Part shown: positions 22,064 through 31,205 of the stretch, piece by piece
Numbering within the stretch: position 1 is the first letter of the stretch
How the letters are laid out: each line of letters begins with the position of its first letter
Translations under genes and position numbers: made by a program
The notes under the pieces: model-generated
Database searches by the model: none
Seen by the model: the letters and a program-made list of their open reading frames with translations, nothing else
What the model was told of the DNA's origin: nothing
Assembly: GCA_947426265.1 (NCBI GenBank)
Contig: CANEDJ010000011.1
Span: forward strand, 1 to 36,221
DNA length: 36,221 nucleotides
Reading direction: 5' to 3'
From: MGBC102946 sp022793145
GTDB lineage: Bacteria > Bacillota_I > Bacilli_A > RF39 > UBA660

Positions 22064-25000
22064 ATGGATAAAAAGAAATTGAAACAATTTATTATACGAA
22101 ATCAAATGAATTTGGCGATTGGCGGCATCAGTTTTCTTGCTTTGATCGTAGGAATTTTTGCAATTGGGTTTTTAAAATCATTACTCATTATTGGAATTAT
22201 TGATTTATGCCTTTTTGCGCCCACAATTTTAAAAATAATAAAGAAAAAGGTAAATGTAAAAAAACCTAATAAGACAAAAACAACTACTGCTAATACTAAT
22301 AAGAAAAACAAAACTAAAATGAATGCTAACAAAGCAAATGGTTCAAAAAAAGTTGAAAAAAAGCCAAAAGAAAAAAAGAAAAAAAGAAAAAAGAAAATCA
22401 TTAAAAGAATATTTATTGGACTTTTTATTCTTTGCATTCTTATTGGTATTGCTGGATGTATCGTCGCTGGATTATTTCTAAAACAAATTGCTGATAATGC
22501 ACCAAAATTTGATCCTCATAAATTAGATCGTCAAGAATCCTCTATCTTTTATGATGTAACAGGAAAAGAAATCGCCAAAGTAGGTGCACAAAAACGTGAA
22601 AAGATAACTTATGATCAAATGTCTGAAAATTTAATCAATGCGATTATTGCAACAGAAGATTCTAGATTCTTTAAACATAATGGTTTTGACCTACCTCGTT
22701 TCTTAAAAGCTTCCATTAATCAATTATTAGGTCGTGGTGGTGGTGGTGCTTCCACACTCACCATGCAAGTTTCTAAAAATAACTATACAAGCACAGAAAG
22801 TAAAGGTTGGGATGGAATCAAACGTAAATTCACTGACATTTATATGGCGATGTACCAACTTGAAAAAACATACACAAAAAAAGAAATTATAGAATTTTAT
22901 GTAAACGATAATTATTTAGGTGGAAGTTCTTATGGGGTAGAACAAGCTTCTTTAACATATTTCAGTAAACATGCCAAAGACTTAAATCTTGCTGAAGCTG
23001 CTATGATTGCTGGATTATTTCAATCTCCTGCTGGATATGATCCATTTATTAATCCTGAAGCCTGTGAAAAAAGAAGACAAACTGTATTATACTTAATGGA
23101 AAGACATGGATATATTACTTCAGAAGAAAGAGAAATCGCTTCTTCTATGACTGTAGAAAAGATTTTAAATCCATTTACAGAAACAAGTGATACTGGAAAT
23201 GAGTATATGAGTTTTATCAATTTAGTTATCGAAGAAATTAGAGATGATTTAAAATTAGATCCTTATACAACACCTATGAAAGTCTATATGACTTTAGATA
23301 CCACAAAACAAGATGAAATCAACAAAATCTTAACTGGAGAGAACTTTAAATGGCAAAACCCAGCTGTTGATGCAGGTGTTGCTGTTATTGATAATCATAC
23401 TGGTGCAATTGCTGCGATTAGTGGCGGAAGGCACAATATGTATGATATAAAAGTTCTAAATTATGCGAGAGAAACACATCAAATAGGTTCAACCGCAAAA
23501 CCACTCTATGACTATGGTCCTGCAATTGAATATTTGAATTGGAGTACAAAACAACCAATCGTCGATGATGAGCATGGATATTCTAGTGGTGGAACTGTTA
23601 ATAACTGGGATTTAAAATATATGGGGATGATGACAGCACAAGAAGCACTTCGATTATCTAGAAATATTCCTGCAATTAAAGCATTCCAAGCAGTAGATAA
23701 CAAGGATATTCAAAAATTTGTTAGCAACTTACATTTGAATCCAGAAATGAGTGATGGCATTATACATGAGGCTCATTCTATTGGTGGATATAATGGGGAA
23801 TCTCCTATTACACTAGGAGCTGCTTATAGTGCTTTTGCAAATGGTGGATATTATATCACTCCACACAGTTATACTAAAGTTGAATTCCGTGAAACAGGAG
23901 AAGTTCATAACAAGAAAATTGAAAAAACGCAAGCGATGAGTCCAGAAACTGCATATATGATTACTCATATGCTTCTTGAAACGCCTTCTTATGCATTGGG
24001 AAATTATTCTAAAATACCAGGAGTTACCTATGGCGCTAAAACTGGAACTACAAATTTTCCTGATTCCGCATTCAAACTTTATAACTTACCTAATGGTTCA
24101 ATTAATGATTATTGGGTTGTTGGATCTAGTCCTAACTATACTATTTCTTTATGGTATGGATATGGTGGCGGAATTAAAAAAGAAAATGTTCAGGCTGGCT
24201 ATGTTAATAAAATAGGACAATATCATCACTTAAGATTATTTCAAAGTTTAGGAAAAGCACTTTTTGAAAAAGGAACAAAATTTACTAAGCCAAATGGAGT
24301 AATTGAAATCGAAATTGAAAAAGATAGTTACCCAATTGCTTTACCAAGTGAAAATACTCCTAGCGATATGATTACAACTGCTTTATTTAAAAAAGGAACT
24401 GAGCCTACAGAAGTATCTACTAGATTTACTGCTTTAAACAATGTTTCTAATTTAAAAGGAAGCACTTCAGGAAATAAAGTTACAATTTCTTGGAATGGAA
24501 TTACTCCTCCAAATCATATGACTGCTGAAGGTATTCGTAATATTTATAAAGATTTATTTAAAAAAGATAGTTATTTAGAAGACTATATTAACGCTCAATT
24601 AAACTATAATAATAGCATTTTTGGACAAATAGAATATCATATATATAGAAAGAACAAAGATGGCTCTTTGGTGCTAATGGCAAAATCTTCTGAAAATGAA
24701 GTAACATTTACAGAAACTTCAAATGGTAAAAATACATATATTATAAAAACAAGTTATTCCATTTTAACACAAGCAGCAAGTAGCGGAGTAGAAATCGTTC
24801 TGTCTGTGGATGGAGGCTCTATACCAGATGAAAAACCAGATGAAGACAAAGAAGAAATTTCAATCCTTGTTAATGGTAGTAAAAATATAAAAATATCTGA
24901 AAAAAATCAATTTGATGAAACTGGCTTCTCTTACATTATGGTTACAGAGCGTATCAATGGAGTTTTAACAGATGTTACAAATAAAGCCACTATAGATGTT

Positions 25001-25111
25001 TCTCATGAGACATTTGATTATACGAAACCAGGAAGTACTTATAAAGCCACTTTAAAAGTATCTTATAAAAATAAAAATAGAACCATTGAATTAAATATTA
25101 CAGTAGAATAA
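22064..25111 (+). CDS. ponA: Class A penicillin-binding protein (PBP1A type)
   Basis: Bifunctional peptidoglycan glycosyltransferase and transpeptidase. Unusually, two hydrophobic segments (~17-59) and a ~55-residue Lys/Asn/Thr-rich linker precede the normal signal anchor (~113-139). GT51 domain: ATEDSRFFKHNGFD with catalytic E198, GGASTLTMQVSKN, and EFYVNDNYLGG. Transpeptidase: S476-TAK, S532-RN, K659-TG. After ~residue 790 come a fibronectin III-like domain, an acidic PDEKPDEDKEE hinge and a final Ig-like domain, probably for wall binding. 1015 aa, longer than B. subtilis PBP1 (914). Ribosome site AAGGAG overlaps the recU end, so translation is coupled. Confidence 0.96.
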   Translation: MDKKKLKQFIIRNQMNLAIGGISFLALIVGIFAIGFLKSLLIIGIIDLCLFAPTILKIIKKKVNVKKPNKTKTTTANTNKKNKTKMNANKANGSKKVEKKPKEKKKKRKKKIIKRIFIGLFILCILIGIAGCIVAGLFLKQIADNAPKFDPHKLDRQESSIFYDVTGKEIAKVGAQKREKITYDQMSENLINAIIATEDSRFFKHNGFDLPRFLKASINQLLGRGGGGASTLTMQVSKNNYTSTESKGWDGIKRKFTDIYMAMYQLEKTYTKKEIIEFYVNDNYLGGSSYGVEQASLTYFSKHAKDLNLAEAAMIAGLFQSPAGYDPFINPEACEKRRQTVLYLMERHGYITSEEREIASSMTVEKILNPFTETSDTGNEYMSFINLVIEEIRDDLKLDPYTTPMKVYMTLDTTKQDEINKILTGENFKWQNPAVDAGVAVIDNHTGAIAAISGGRHNMYDIKVLNYARETHQIGSTAKPLYDYGPAIEYLNWSTKQPIVDDEHGYSSGGTVNNWDLKYMGMMTAQEALRLSRNIPAIKAFQAVDNKDIQKFVSNLHLNPEMSDGIIHEAHSIGGYNGESPITLGAAYSAFANGGYYITPHSYTKVEFRETGEVHNKKIEKTQAMSPETAYMITHMLLETPSYALGNYSKIPGVTYGAKTGTTNFPDSAFKLYNLPNGSINDYWVVGSSPNYTISLWYGYGGGIKKENVQAGYVNKIGQYHHLRLFQSLGKALFEKGTKFTKPNGVIEIEIEKDSYPIALPSENTPSDMITTALFKKGTEPTEVSTRFTALNNVSNLKGSTSGNKVTISWNGITPPNHMTAEGIRNIYKDLFKKDSYLEDYINAQLNYNNSIFGQIEYHIYRKNKDGSLVLMAKSSENEVTFTETSNGKNTYIIKTSYSILTQAASSGVEIVLSVDGGSIPDEKPDEDKEEISILVNGSKNIKISEKNQFDETGFSYIMVTERINGVLTDVTNKATIDVSHETFDYTKPGSTYKATLKVSYKNKNRTIELNITVE

Positions 25112-25140
25112 AAGAAGGAATATTAAAAATCCTTCTTTTT
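25111..25140. terminator. Bidirectional terminator between ponA and nth
   Basis: 9-bp perfect stem AAAGAAGGA/TCCTTCTTT, 10-nt loop, T tract on the plus strand and a weaker one on the minus strand. The end of nth lies inside it. Confidence 0.8.
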
Positions 25141-25752
25141 GTCTTTACAAATATTTTTTAATTGGCATATTTCACATTCTGGATTCAAAGCTTTACAATG
25201 GTATCTACCAAACAACACAAGTTGATGGTGCAACTTCCCTAATTTTTCTTTTGGGAACTTTTTCGTTAACTTTCTTTCAATTGTCATGACATCATCATTC
25301 TTCTTTGATAACCCTAATCTCTTACTAACCCTACTTACATGTGTATCCACAGCAATCACATTTGTTCCATACAAATTACTAAGCACAACATTTGTTGTTT
25401 TTCTACCTACACCACTTAACGATTCTAAAAAACTTCTATCATTTGGAACAACTCCATCAGCATCTTCTAACAGTCTTTCAGCAATGAGTTTTATATTCTT
25501 TGCTTTCCTTTGAAAAGTTCCAATAGGTCTTATAATTTGAATCAAATCATCAAGAGATGCATTTTTCAAATCTTCTAATGTTGGATATTTTTGAAATAAG
25601 ACATTAGTTACCATATTAACTCTTTTATCTGTTGTCTGTGCACTCAACATTACAGCGATTAGTAACTCATAATCTTTGGTATAATTTAATTCACATTTAG
25701 GATCTGGGAAGAGGATATCTAAGTATTCCATAATCTCATTCATTGCTATCAT
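25123..25752 (-). CDS. nth: Endonuclease III
   Basis: Base-excision repair DNA glycosylase/AP lyase for oxidised pyrimidines. Helix-hairpin-helix LSGVGRKTTNVVLSN with catalytic K118, catalytic D136 (AVDTHVSRVSKRLG), and the 4Fe-4S loop C186-x6-C193-x2-C196-x5-C202. 209 aa. The start overlaps the dnaD end by 17 nt, and no clear ribosome site is visible, so translation probably depends on coupling; ATGs at 25743 and 25734 are alternatives. dnaD-nth facing ponA-recU is a rearranged form of the B. subtilis cluster. Confidence 0.95.
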   Translation of the reverse strand: MIAMNEIMEYLDILFPDPKCELNYTKDYELLIAVMLSAQTTDKRVNMVTNVLFQKYPTLEDLKNASLDDLIQIIRPIGTFQRKAKNIKLIAERLLEDADGVVPNDRSFLESLSGVGRKTTNVVLSNLYGTNVIAVDTHVSRVSKRLGLSKKNDDVMTIERKLTKKFPKEKLGKLHHQLVLFGRYHCKALNPECEICQLKNICKDKKKDF

Positions 25753-26395
25753 TCAACCAATCATAATTATCCAAGATTTCTAAAGACTTTATTTTTCTAG
25801 TTTGAAAAGTTTTCTTATCTCTCTCTACATCTTGAATAGTCTTAATTCCTTTTTTATACCAATTATGAAGAATTCGATCAATATAACGAAGATTTGTTGT
25901 TCCATTATAAATAGCTTCCTTTAGGGCCAGTAGGATAAGCTCTTCTGTATAATCACCATCTAGCCAAGCATTAATAATCTCATATTCCATAGGAGATAAA
26001 GTCCTTCCGAATTCATGTTCAAAAGTTGTGAAAATATCTGTTGATACTTCCTTCTTTGGCTCTTCTACTGTACCATTCACAATGATATAAACAAATTTCT
26101 GATATAAGCCATCTAAATTCACAAATTCATCTCTTACATTTCCAACTTTTTTTACCTCTAACTTTACTAATCCTAAAGATGTTAAAATTGTTATTTCTTC
26201 CATTACCTCCTCTAATGTCAAATGAAGATCGATCCCAATTTGTTTTGGATTAAAAGAAACATCTTGAATATCTAATAAATAAATAAGTAAAATAAGTTCT
26301 CTATCAGTCAATTTTAAATCATGATATTTTAAAAGTAATAACTTGGGAATTACAATATCTCTCGCTTTTATAATTTTCCACAATTCTTCTGTCAT
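25736..26395 (-). CDS. dnaD: DNA replication initiation protein DnaD
   Basis: Helps DnaB/DnaI load helicase at origins and restart sites. N-terminal winged-helix region (residues ~1-100, opening RDIVIPKLLLLKYHDLKLTDRELILLIYL in two pieces) and C-terminal DnaB_2 domain with the YIDRILHNW form of the YxxxIxxxW motif. 219 aa. GGTGG lies 6 nt before the ATG. Its TGA stop shows that TGA is not a sense codon here. Confidence 0.93.
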   Translation of the reverse strand: MTEELWKIIKARDIVIPKLLLLKYHDLKLTDRELILLIYLLDIQDVSFNPKQIGIDLHLTLEEVMEEITILTSLGLVKLEVKKVGNVRDEFVNLDGLYQKFVYIIVNGTVEEPKKEVSTDIFTTFEHEFGRTLSPMEYEIINAWLDGDYTEELILLALKEAIYNGTTNLRYIDRILHNWYKKGIKTIQDVERDKKTFQTRKIKSLEILDNYDWLNDSNE

Positions 26396-26422
26396 ATGAC
26401 ACCACCTTACGTGTGTTATCTA

Positions 26423-27520
26423 TTATATAATATTTTCTTTTTTTCGTCCACCATAATTTTCTAAGATATAACGTTTAATGAATATTTTAAAATTCTCTAA
26501 TTCTCCTGATAAAATCTTTTTTTCTATATCTGCATATATTTGCTCAATCATATCTTTTTCAACTAACAATGATAGTTCTTTTGCTGAAAAAGCAACTTCA
26601 TCTCGATGATGAATTGGAAGTTTCTGATAAGCTTCAATGACCTGGCTTTTTGGAATATTCTTTATCTCTGCAACAATTCCACAATAATAAGGTCCATACT
26701 GATATAAAGTAAAAGAATCTAATAAATCTTGATTCAATAATTGTTTTATTTTTTCAATTTCTTTTCTTTCACTTTTAGAAAATTCATATTTAGAAGAAAA
26801 ATTTAATTGTGCCCATATTCCTAATATCGACGTATGTGGATTTACTTCTTTAAAACCAGATATTTCTAATTCTTCTTCTAAATCGATTAATAATTCTATT
26901 CCATACTCTATATTTTCACTGGAAAAAATGCGATTTAACTCTTCCTGCTTTCTAAAATAAGATAACTCTTTTATATTCTTTTTATATAATAGAATTGCTT
27001 CTCTCAAAGAATTTTCTAGCTTAAAATTTAATCGAGTGGCAAATCGAATTGCTCGTAAAATTCTAAGTGCATCTTCTTCTATTTTTCTTTTGGCATCTCC
27101 TACTGCTCGAATTATTTTATTATCAATATCTTGTCTGGCGCCCAATAAATCAATAAAATTTCCATTTTTATCAATACACAAAGTATTTATAATGAAATCT
27201 CTTCTTTTCAAATCTATAGATAATTCTTTTGCATAACTAATTATTGGCTGCCTATGTTTCTCATAAGCGGTTTCTATACGATATGTTGTAATTTCTGCTA
27301 CAATGTTTTTAATCTTAACTGTCACTCTTCCATATCTAGAATCTTTATCATCAAGATCAGGAAATATTTTCTTCAATTCCTCTGGAGTAGCACTTGTTGT
27401 AATATCATAATCACATGTATTGATTCCTAGATATAAATCTCTTGGATATCCTCCAACTAAATATGCTTCATATCCATTTTCCTCTATTTTATTTAACAAT
27501 TCTAATAATTCTATGTTCAT
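26423..27520 (-). CDS. cca: CCA tRNA nucleotidyltransferase family protein
   Basis: Adds or repairs the 3' CCA of tRNA. Class II signatures: LVGGYPRDLYLG (nucleotide-binding GG), CDYDITTSATPEE (metal DxD, D37/D39), RRDFIINTLC and EEDALRILRAIRFATRL. 365 aa, shorter than the ~400 of B. subtilis CCA-adding enzyme. Class II CCA enzymes and A- or C-adding relatives are hard to separate by eye, so the exact activity is inferred. The nearest purine-rich ribosome site (GAGGG) is 13 nt from the ATG, longer than usual; no in-frame start is closer. Located 27 nt upstream of dnaD. Confidence 0.88.
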   Translation of the reverse strand: MNIELLELLNKIEENGYEAYLVGGYPRDLYLGINTCDYDITTSATPEELKKIFPDLDDKDSRYGRVTVKIKNIVAEITTYRIETAYEKHRQPIISYAKELSIDLKRRDFIINTLCIDKNGNFIDLLGARQDIDNKIIRAVGDAKRKIEEDALRILRAIRFATRLNFKLENSLREAILLYKKNIKELSYFRKQEELNRIFSSENIEYGIELLIDLEEELEISGFKEVNPHTSILGIWAQLNFSSKYEFSKSERKEIEKIKQLLNQDLLDSFTLYQYGPYYCGIVAEIKNIPKSQVIEAYQKLPIHHRDEVAFSAKELSLLVEKDMIEQIYADIEKKILSGELENFKIFIKRYILENYGGRKKENII

Positions 27521-27546
27521 AGTGCTTTTTCATCCCTCTTTTATAG

Positions 27547-27567
27547 AAAAAAAGACTTTCGTCTTTT
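27547..27567 (-). terminator. hup terminator
   Basis: 7-bp stem AAAAGAC/GTCTTTT, stable GAAA tetraloop, seven T on the minus strand; the stop codon is in the stem. Confidence 0.85.
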
Positions 27568-27838
27568 AGTTTAAAGCATCTTTTAATTTAGTTCCAGCTT
27601 TGATTGTTGCAGCAATTCTTGCAGGTATTTTAACTGTTTCTCCAGTTCTTGGATTACGACCTTCTTTTGCTTCTTTTTTCTTAGCAGTAAAAGTACAGAA
27701 ACCAGTTAAAGTTACTTTTCCATCTTCTTTTAATCCTTTAATAACTCCGCTCATCATAGCTTCTAAAGCTCTTGCTGAATCTGCTTTTGTTAATCCTGTT
27801 TCTTCTGCAATAAAATTAATTAAATCTGTTTTTGTCAT
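27566..27838 (-). CDS. hup: DNA-binding protein HU
   Basis: Histone-like nucleoid protein that bends DNA as a dimer. Full HU/IHF fold: MTKTDLINFIAEETGL, VTLTGFCTFTAKKKEAKEGRNP (beta-arm start) and the arm GETVKIPARIAATIKAGTKLKDAL. 90 aa, normal. The second of two adjacent ATGs is chosen because it gives 7 nt from GGAGG and matches HU family starts; 27841 is the alternative. Single-gene unit with a strong extended -10 promoter. Confidence 0.97.
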   Translation of the reverse strand: MTKTDLINFIAEETGLTKADSARALEAMMSGVIKGLKEDGKVTLTGFCTFTAKKKEAKEGRNPRTGETVKIPARIAATIKAGTKLKDALN

Positions 27839-27881
27839 CATTTTACCTCCCTATGTGTTAAGCTATTTTGCTTACATTCTA

Positions 27882-27910
27882 AGAATATCATCTTTTCCTT
27901 ATAAAAGCAA
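27882..27910 (-). promoter_or_regulatory. Promoter of hup
   Basis: Minus strand: -35 TTGCTT (27910-27905), 17-nt spacer, extended -10 TGATATTCT (hexamer 27887-27882). Confidence 0.75.
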
Positions 27911-27947
27911 TATATTTCATTACTTTTTCCTTATTTTCTTTTTCATA

Positions 27948-29033
27948 TTATAAGGAATATAGTAGAAGACGTAACATTAGAAAAAATATTACTCCACTTA
28001 CCATTCCTACCAAAAAAGCTAAATAAAGTGTATCTACAAAGGCTGCCATTTTTCCTCTTTTTTGTGGATATTTTAATACCATTTGCTTTGGTTTTTCCAA
28101 AGTTTGATTCTTCTCTGCCTCTTTTTTATTTGCTTTGGCTTCTTCTAAAGACAACAAAATCATCATTATTTGACTAGGATTTTTTCCATGTATTCTCAAA
28201 TACTCTACAATTTCTTCTTCTGTCATTCCTTCTGTAATCTTTTCAAGTTCTTCAATTGAGTTCTCTTGTTTTCCTTCATTTGGTCTTTCTATATCCACCT
28301 CAGAAGCATTATTTTCTTGTCTTTCTTCTTTTACCCCATAGCTTGATTCTTCTATTTGCCTCAAAAAATAATGTCCATCTTTTTCCATTACCTCTACTGT
28401 GATATCTGGATTTCCCTTAATCACGAAAATATTTTCAACTACTGAAGCAAATACTTGATTATTTGGAAAATTCATCTGAACAAAATTTAACTTAACCTGC
28501 TCAGTCTTTTCTAATTTATCTTGATTCACAAACATTGTATTATCTATTGATACTTCTCTATAATCCTTCAATAGTTCTTGAAAAGCAGCTTCTGCGTTCA
28601 TTGATCCATTTAAATTATTTAATGCTTTAAGGCGTTGAACATCTTCAAAAATTTTTCTAGTGTCTTTCCCACTTCTATTTTCTATGATCTGGACTTTCCC
28701 ATCCTTATAAGTAATTTTAATATATGTTTTTCCATCTTTACTAAAATCTGTAACTTCGCTCATGTTTAAGGCTTGTTGAACTTTAGGCTCTGCTTTTTCT
28801 ACAACTACTTCTTGAGCTTTTAATTGATATTTAAATAATAACCCTTCTAGTTTTGTTTGATTTTGAAAAGCCATACTCAATTCTCTAGAAAGGCTTGCAA
28901 AATCCTGATTGCTATTTAACATTTTTTGCATTAATTCTAATGAGGTTGCTTCATTTACAATTGATGGATATAATGTTTTCAAACGTTCTATTAATATTCC
29001 AATTTGATATTTCTCCAATTCATCTAAGCCCAT
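27948..29033 (-). CDS. Unknown C-terminally membrane-anchored protein
   Basis: 361 aa with no family I recognise. The first ~85 residues are helical and Leu-rich; ~90-240 look like an alpha/beta region with regular short strands (TYIKITYKDGKVQIIEN, NIFVIKGNPDITVEVMEKDGHYFLRQIEE); ~240-285 is acidic and probably disordered (EERQENNASEVDIERPNEGKQ); near the C-terminus a Lys-rich stretch (YPQKRGK) precedes one membrane helix (~333-358). With no signal peptide, the body should be cytoplasmic and tail-anchored. It has its own promoter, AGGGTGATAAC before the ATG, and no evident operon partner. Confidence 0.75.
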   Translation of the reverse strand: MGLDELEKYQIGILIERLKTLYPSIVNEATSLELMQKMLNSNQDFASLSRELSMAFQNQTKLEGLLFKYQLKAQEVVVEKAEPKVQQALNMSEVTDFSKDGKTYIKITYKDGKVQIIENRSGKDTRKIFEDVQRLKALNNLNGSMNAEAAFQELLKDYREVSIDNTMFVNQDKLEKTEQVKLNFVQMNFPNNQVFASVVENIFVIKGNPDITVEVMEKDGHYFLRQIEESSYGVKEERQENNASEVDIERPNEGKQENSIEELEKITEGMTEEEIVEYLRIHGKNPSQIMMILLSLEEAKANKKEAEKNQTLEKPKQMVLKYPQKRGKMAAFVDTLYLAFLVGMVSGVIFFLMLRLLLYSL

Positions 29034-29057
29034 TTGTTATCACCCTTATTATAATAA

Positions 29058-29086
29058 AGTATAACACTAGATATCATTTTTGTAAA
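29058..29086 (-). promoter_or_regulatory. Promoter of the tail-anchored protein gene
   Basis: Minus strand: -35 TTTACA (29086-29081), 17-nt spacer, extended -10 TGTTATACT (hexamer 29063-29058). Confidence 0.8.
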
Positions 29087-29120
29087 TATGAACTAATTTC
29101 TAATAGATTTAAAATTTTAA

Positions 29121-29151
29121 TAAAAATAACATCCTCTCGTTGGATGTTATT
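29121..29151 (-). terminator. Terminator of the metallophosphoesterase gene
   Basis: Perfect 10-bp stem AATAACATCC/GGATGTTATT, 7-nt loop, followed by TTTATT on the minus strand. Confidence 0.8.
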
Positions 29152-29165
29152 TAATATAGAATTTT

Positions 29166-30269
29166 TTATTTCACATTAAAAGTTTTTTGATATACTTTGT
29201 TTTTTTCCCTAAAATTCCATTCAAAAGTTTCTCCTTCATATATAGAGCAATTTTTATCACTATCTAAAGTAGTAATCTCCATATTTTTTGGCAGACCACT
29301 TTCATAATTGATAGAAACAATGTATGCTACTGTTCCGCCTAAATTTATGCTGCTTGTTGAGGGAACACCAAGATATATGATATCATCTTTTGAATATTTT
29401 AAATGATCTGCACTATAAATAAATCCACAATGTAAATGCCCAGAAACCAAAAATCGATAATCTGGATTCATCCATTTTTTTTCTTCTCCTATTTCTTCCA
29501 ACTTGTATAATCGTTTTTCTGGATAAATCCAACTAATATATAATTGATGGCTAAATAACGTACTAATATCTCCAAAATTGGTTTGCCACTTTTTTCTTTG
29601 AAAGGTATAAAAACTTGGAATATATCTAGACAAGCAACGGAAATCATAATAATATGCCTGCCCATATTTAAATATATGATTAACAGAGCCTCGAATCCAT
29701 TCATCATGATTTCCAAGCAATGCATATGTCATCATTTCTGATTGGTCAGGATTTGGATAATGTTCTATAAATGCTTCTATTTGCTTTTCTATTTGCTCAT
29801 CAGAATAATCTCCATATTTACCTGTAAATATATCACCTAAATGAAAACACTTGCTGGCTCCCAATTCTATTCCTTTTTCATATACCTTTCTTAATACTCT
29901 AAAATTTTCAAACTCTGGGTTTCCAATATGAGTATCAGCAATCAATAGAATTTTTTTATTTTGACAATGATTTGCTTCAAATGAGTAATAACTTTTTGTA
30001 TAAGTAGAGTCTTGCCGATATGATTCTACATAATGATATCTTGGTTCTCCATCCCAATAATCATCTTTTATAATTACACCATACCTTACTAGCAAATTAT
30101 ACAAACATTCTTTTATCATGTCTTCATTGTAATCTTCTTTAGATAAAGATAAAAGCGCTTTTATTTCTGATAAAGTTAAAGAAGAATATCTTTCAAAAAA
30201 TCTCCTGATTTCAAATTCTATGGGATAGTGATTGCCATACCAAGGAAGCATATCTTCTTGAAATCTCAT
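29166..30269 (-). CDS. Calcineurin-like metallophosphoesterase with N-terminal winged-helix-like region
   Basis: Two-metal phosphoesterase core from ~105: D112-TH114, G145-D146, G186-NHD189, SHQ (H241) and G277-HLH280, all five motifs present. Residues ~15-80 (RRFFERYSSLTLSEIKALLSL, then CLYNLLVRYGVI) resemble a winged-helix DNA-binding or protein-binding module, an unusual addition. No signal peptide, so cytoplasmic. Substrate unknown: nucleic acid, cyclic nucleotide or phosphoprotein are all possible. The gene follows the LysR gene by 18 nt and shares its transcript. Its ribosome site is a run of eight G (30284-30277) placed 7 nt before the ATG. Confidence 0.85.
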   Translation of the reverse strand: MRFQEDMLPWYGNHYPIEFEIRRFFERYSSLTLSEIKALLSLSKEDYNEDMIKECLYNLLVRYGVIIKDDYWDGEPRYHYVESYRQDSTYTKSYYSFEANHCQNKKILLIADTHIGNPEFENFRVLRKVYEKGIELGASKCFHLGDIFTGKYGDYSDEQIEKQIEAFIEHYPNPDQSEMMTYALLGNHDEWIRGSVNHIFKYGQAYYYDFRCLSRYIPSFYTFQRKKWQTNFGDISTLFSHQLYISWIYPEKRLYKLEEIGEEKKWMNPDYRFLVSGHLHCGFIYSADHLKYSKDDIIYLGVPSTSSINLGGTVAYIVSINYESGLPKNMEITTLDSDKNCSIYEGETFEWNFREKNKVYQKTFNVK

Positions 30270-30276
30270 TTTATTA

Positions 30277-30284
30277 CCCCCCCC
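30277..30284 (-). promoter_or_regulatory. G8 homopolymer in the ribosome-binding site of the phosphoesterase gene
   Basis: AA-G8-TAATAAAATG on the minus strand. This is the only G/C run of this length noticed in an AT-rich window. It replaces a normal AAGGAGG and could change length by slippage, altering translation. Confidence 0.6.
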
Positions 30285-30287
30285 TTA

Positions 30288-31172
30288 TTATTTTTGTAAA
30301 AGTTCTAAAAATTTCTTTGCTGTTTTAGAAAGCGCCCTGTTTTTCATATATATTAAACCAATATAACGGCTTTCAATTTTTTCCTTTAATCGAATTTCAA
30401 ATAGTGTTCCATCTTCTAATTCATTTTCTAAGTATTCTTTTGTCACAAATCCGATTCCCAATCCAATTTTGGTGAACTGTGTTACCAATGAATGACTTGT
30501 TAGCTCCATTTCTGGTTTTAATACTACTTCATTTTCCAGACTAACTTTATCTAAAAAATATCTTGTATTAGATCCCTGTGATATTAAAATCAATGGATAG
30601 TCATTCAATTCTTGCAAAGATATTTTTTTATTTTTTAAATGCTTAAAATTTTGATTGGCCACAAAACAATCATGAATTTCTCTTAAATGATACTCTACAA
30701 AATCATTTGGGATTTGATAAGGCAAATTTAAAATAATAAAATCTAATAATCCATTTCTTGCTTTATCAATTAATGAAAATGTTGGATTTGTAATAATTTT
30801 TATTTTTATTTTTGGATATAGTTTATGAAACTGTTCTATAAATGGTAATAAATATTTTTGTGTTAATGTATTGCTAATTCCTATTGTTAATACGCCTGTT
30901 TCCATATTAATCATTTCAGCAATCGCATCTTCTGCATGCTCAATAAATTCCATTGCTTTTTCTATTTGCTCATAAAAAACTTTCCCTTCTTCAGTGAGAA
31001 CAACCCCATATTTATTTCTAATAAATAAAGTGCAGCCTAATTGCCCTTCTAAATTTTTAATGCTTTTACTAACACCTGGTTGACTGATTCTAAGTTCCAT
31101 TGAAGCTTTTGTTATGTTTCTATTTTTAGCAACACTATAGAAAACTCTATACAATTCTAAATCAATATTCAT
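30288..31172 (-). CDS. LysR-family transcriptional regulator
   Basis: N-terminal winged HTH (LELYRVFYSVAKNRNITKASMELRISQPGVSKSI split at the turn; LFIRNKYGVVLTEEGKVFY wing) and a periplasmic-binding-protein-like effector domain from ~90 (GVLTIGISNTLTQKYLLPFI). 294 aa, standard. GGAGAATC before the ATG. It is divergent from the 31285-34710 operon and followed by the metallophosphoesterase, so its likely targets are these two transcripts; the ligand is unknown. Confidence 0.93.
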   Translation of the reverse strand: MNIDLELYRVFYSVAKNRNITKASMELRISQPGVSKSIKNLEGQLGCTLFIRNKYGVVLTEEGKVFYEQIEKAMEFIEHAEDAIAEMINMETGVLTIGISNTLTQKYLLPFIEQFHKLYPKIKIKIITNPTFSLIDKARNGLLDFIILNLPYQIPNDFVEYHLREIHDCFVANQNFKHLKNKKISLQELNDYPLILISQGSNTRYFLDKVSLENEVVLKPEMELTSHSLVTQFTKIGLGIGFVTKEYLENELEDGTLFEIRLKEKIESRYIGLIYMKNRALSKTAKKFLELLQK

Positions 31173-31205
31173 ACAGATTCTCCTTAAAATAACTTCTAGT
31201 TATAT

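Noticed and set aside
22305..22400. A-rich Lys-codon repeat as a possible tandem repeat or CRISPR-like array
   Set aside because: Low-complexity AAA/AAG codons encoding the PBP1A linker, with no constant unit length or spacers.
22102..22437. Long antisense frame inside ponA
   Set aside because: Its Phe/Leu-rich composition is the complement of the Lys-rich linker of PBP1A; no ribosome site or family match.
27508..27533. Out-of-frame 14-codon leader peptide overlapping the cca start
   Set aside because: Its ATG directly abuts the GAGGG ribosome site with no spacing, so efficient initiation is unlikely; probably chance.
27600..27953. 117-codon plus-strand frame across hup
   Set aside because: Antisense shadow of HU and its promoter; the HU reading frame is unmistakable.
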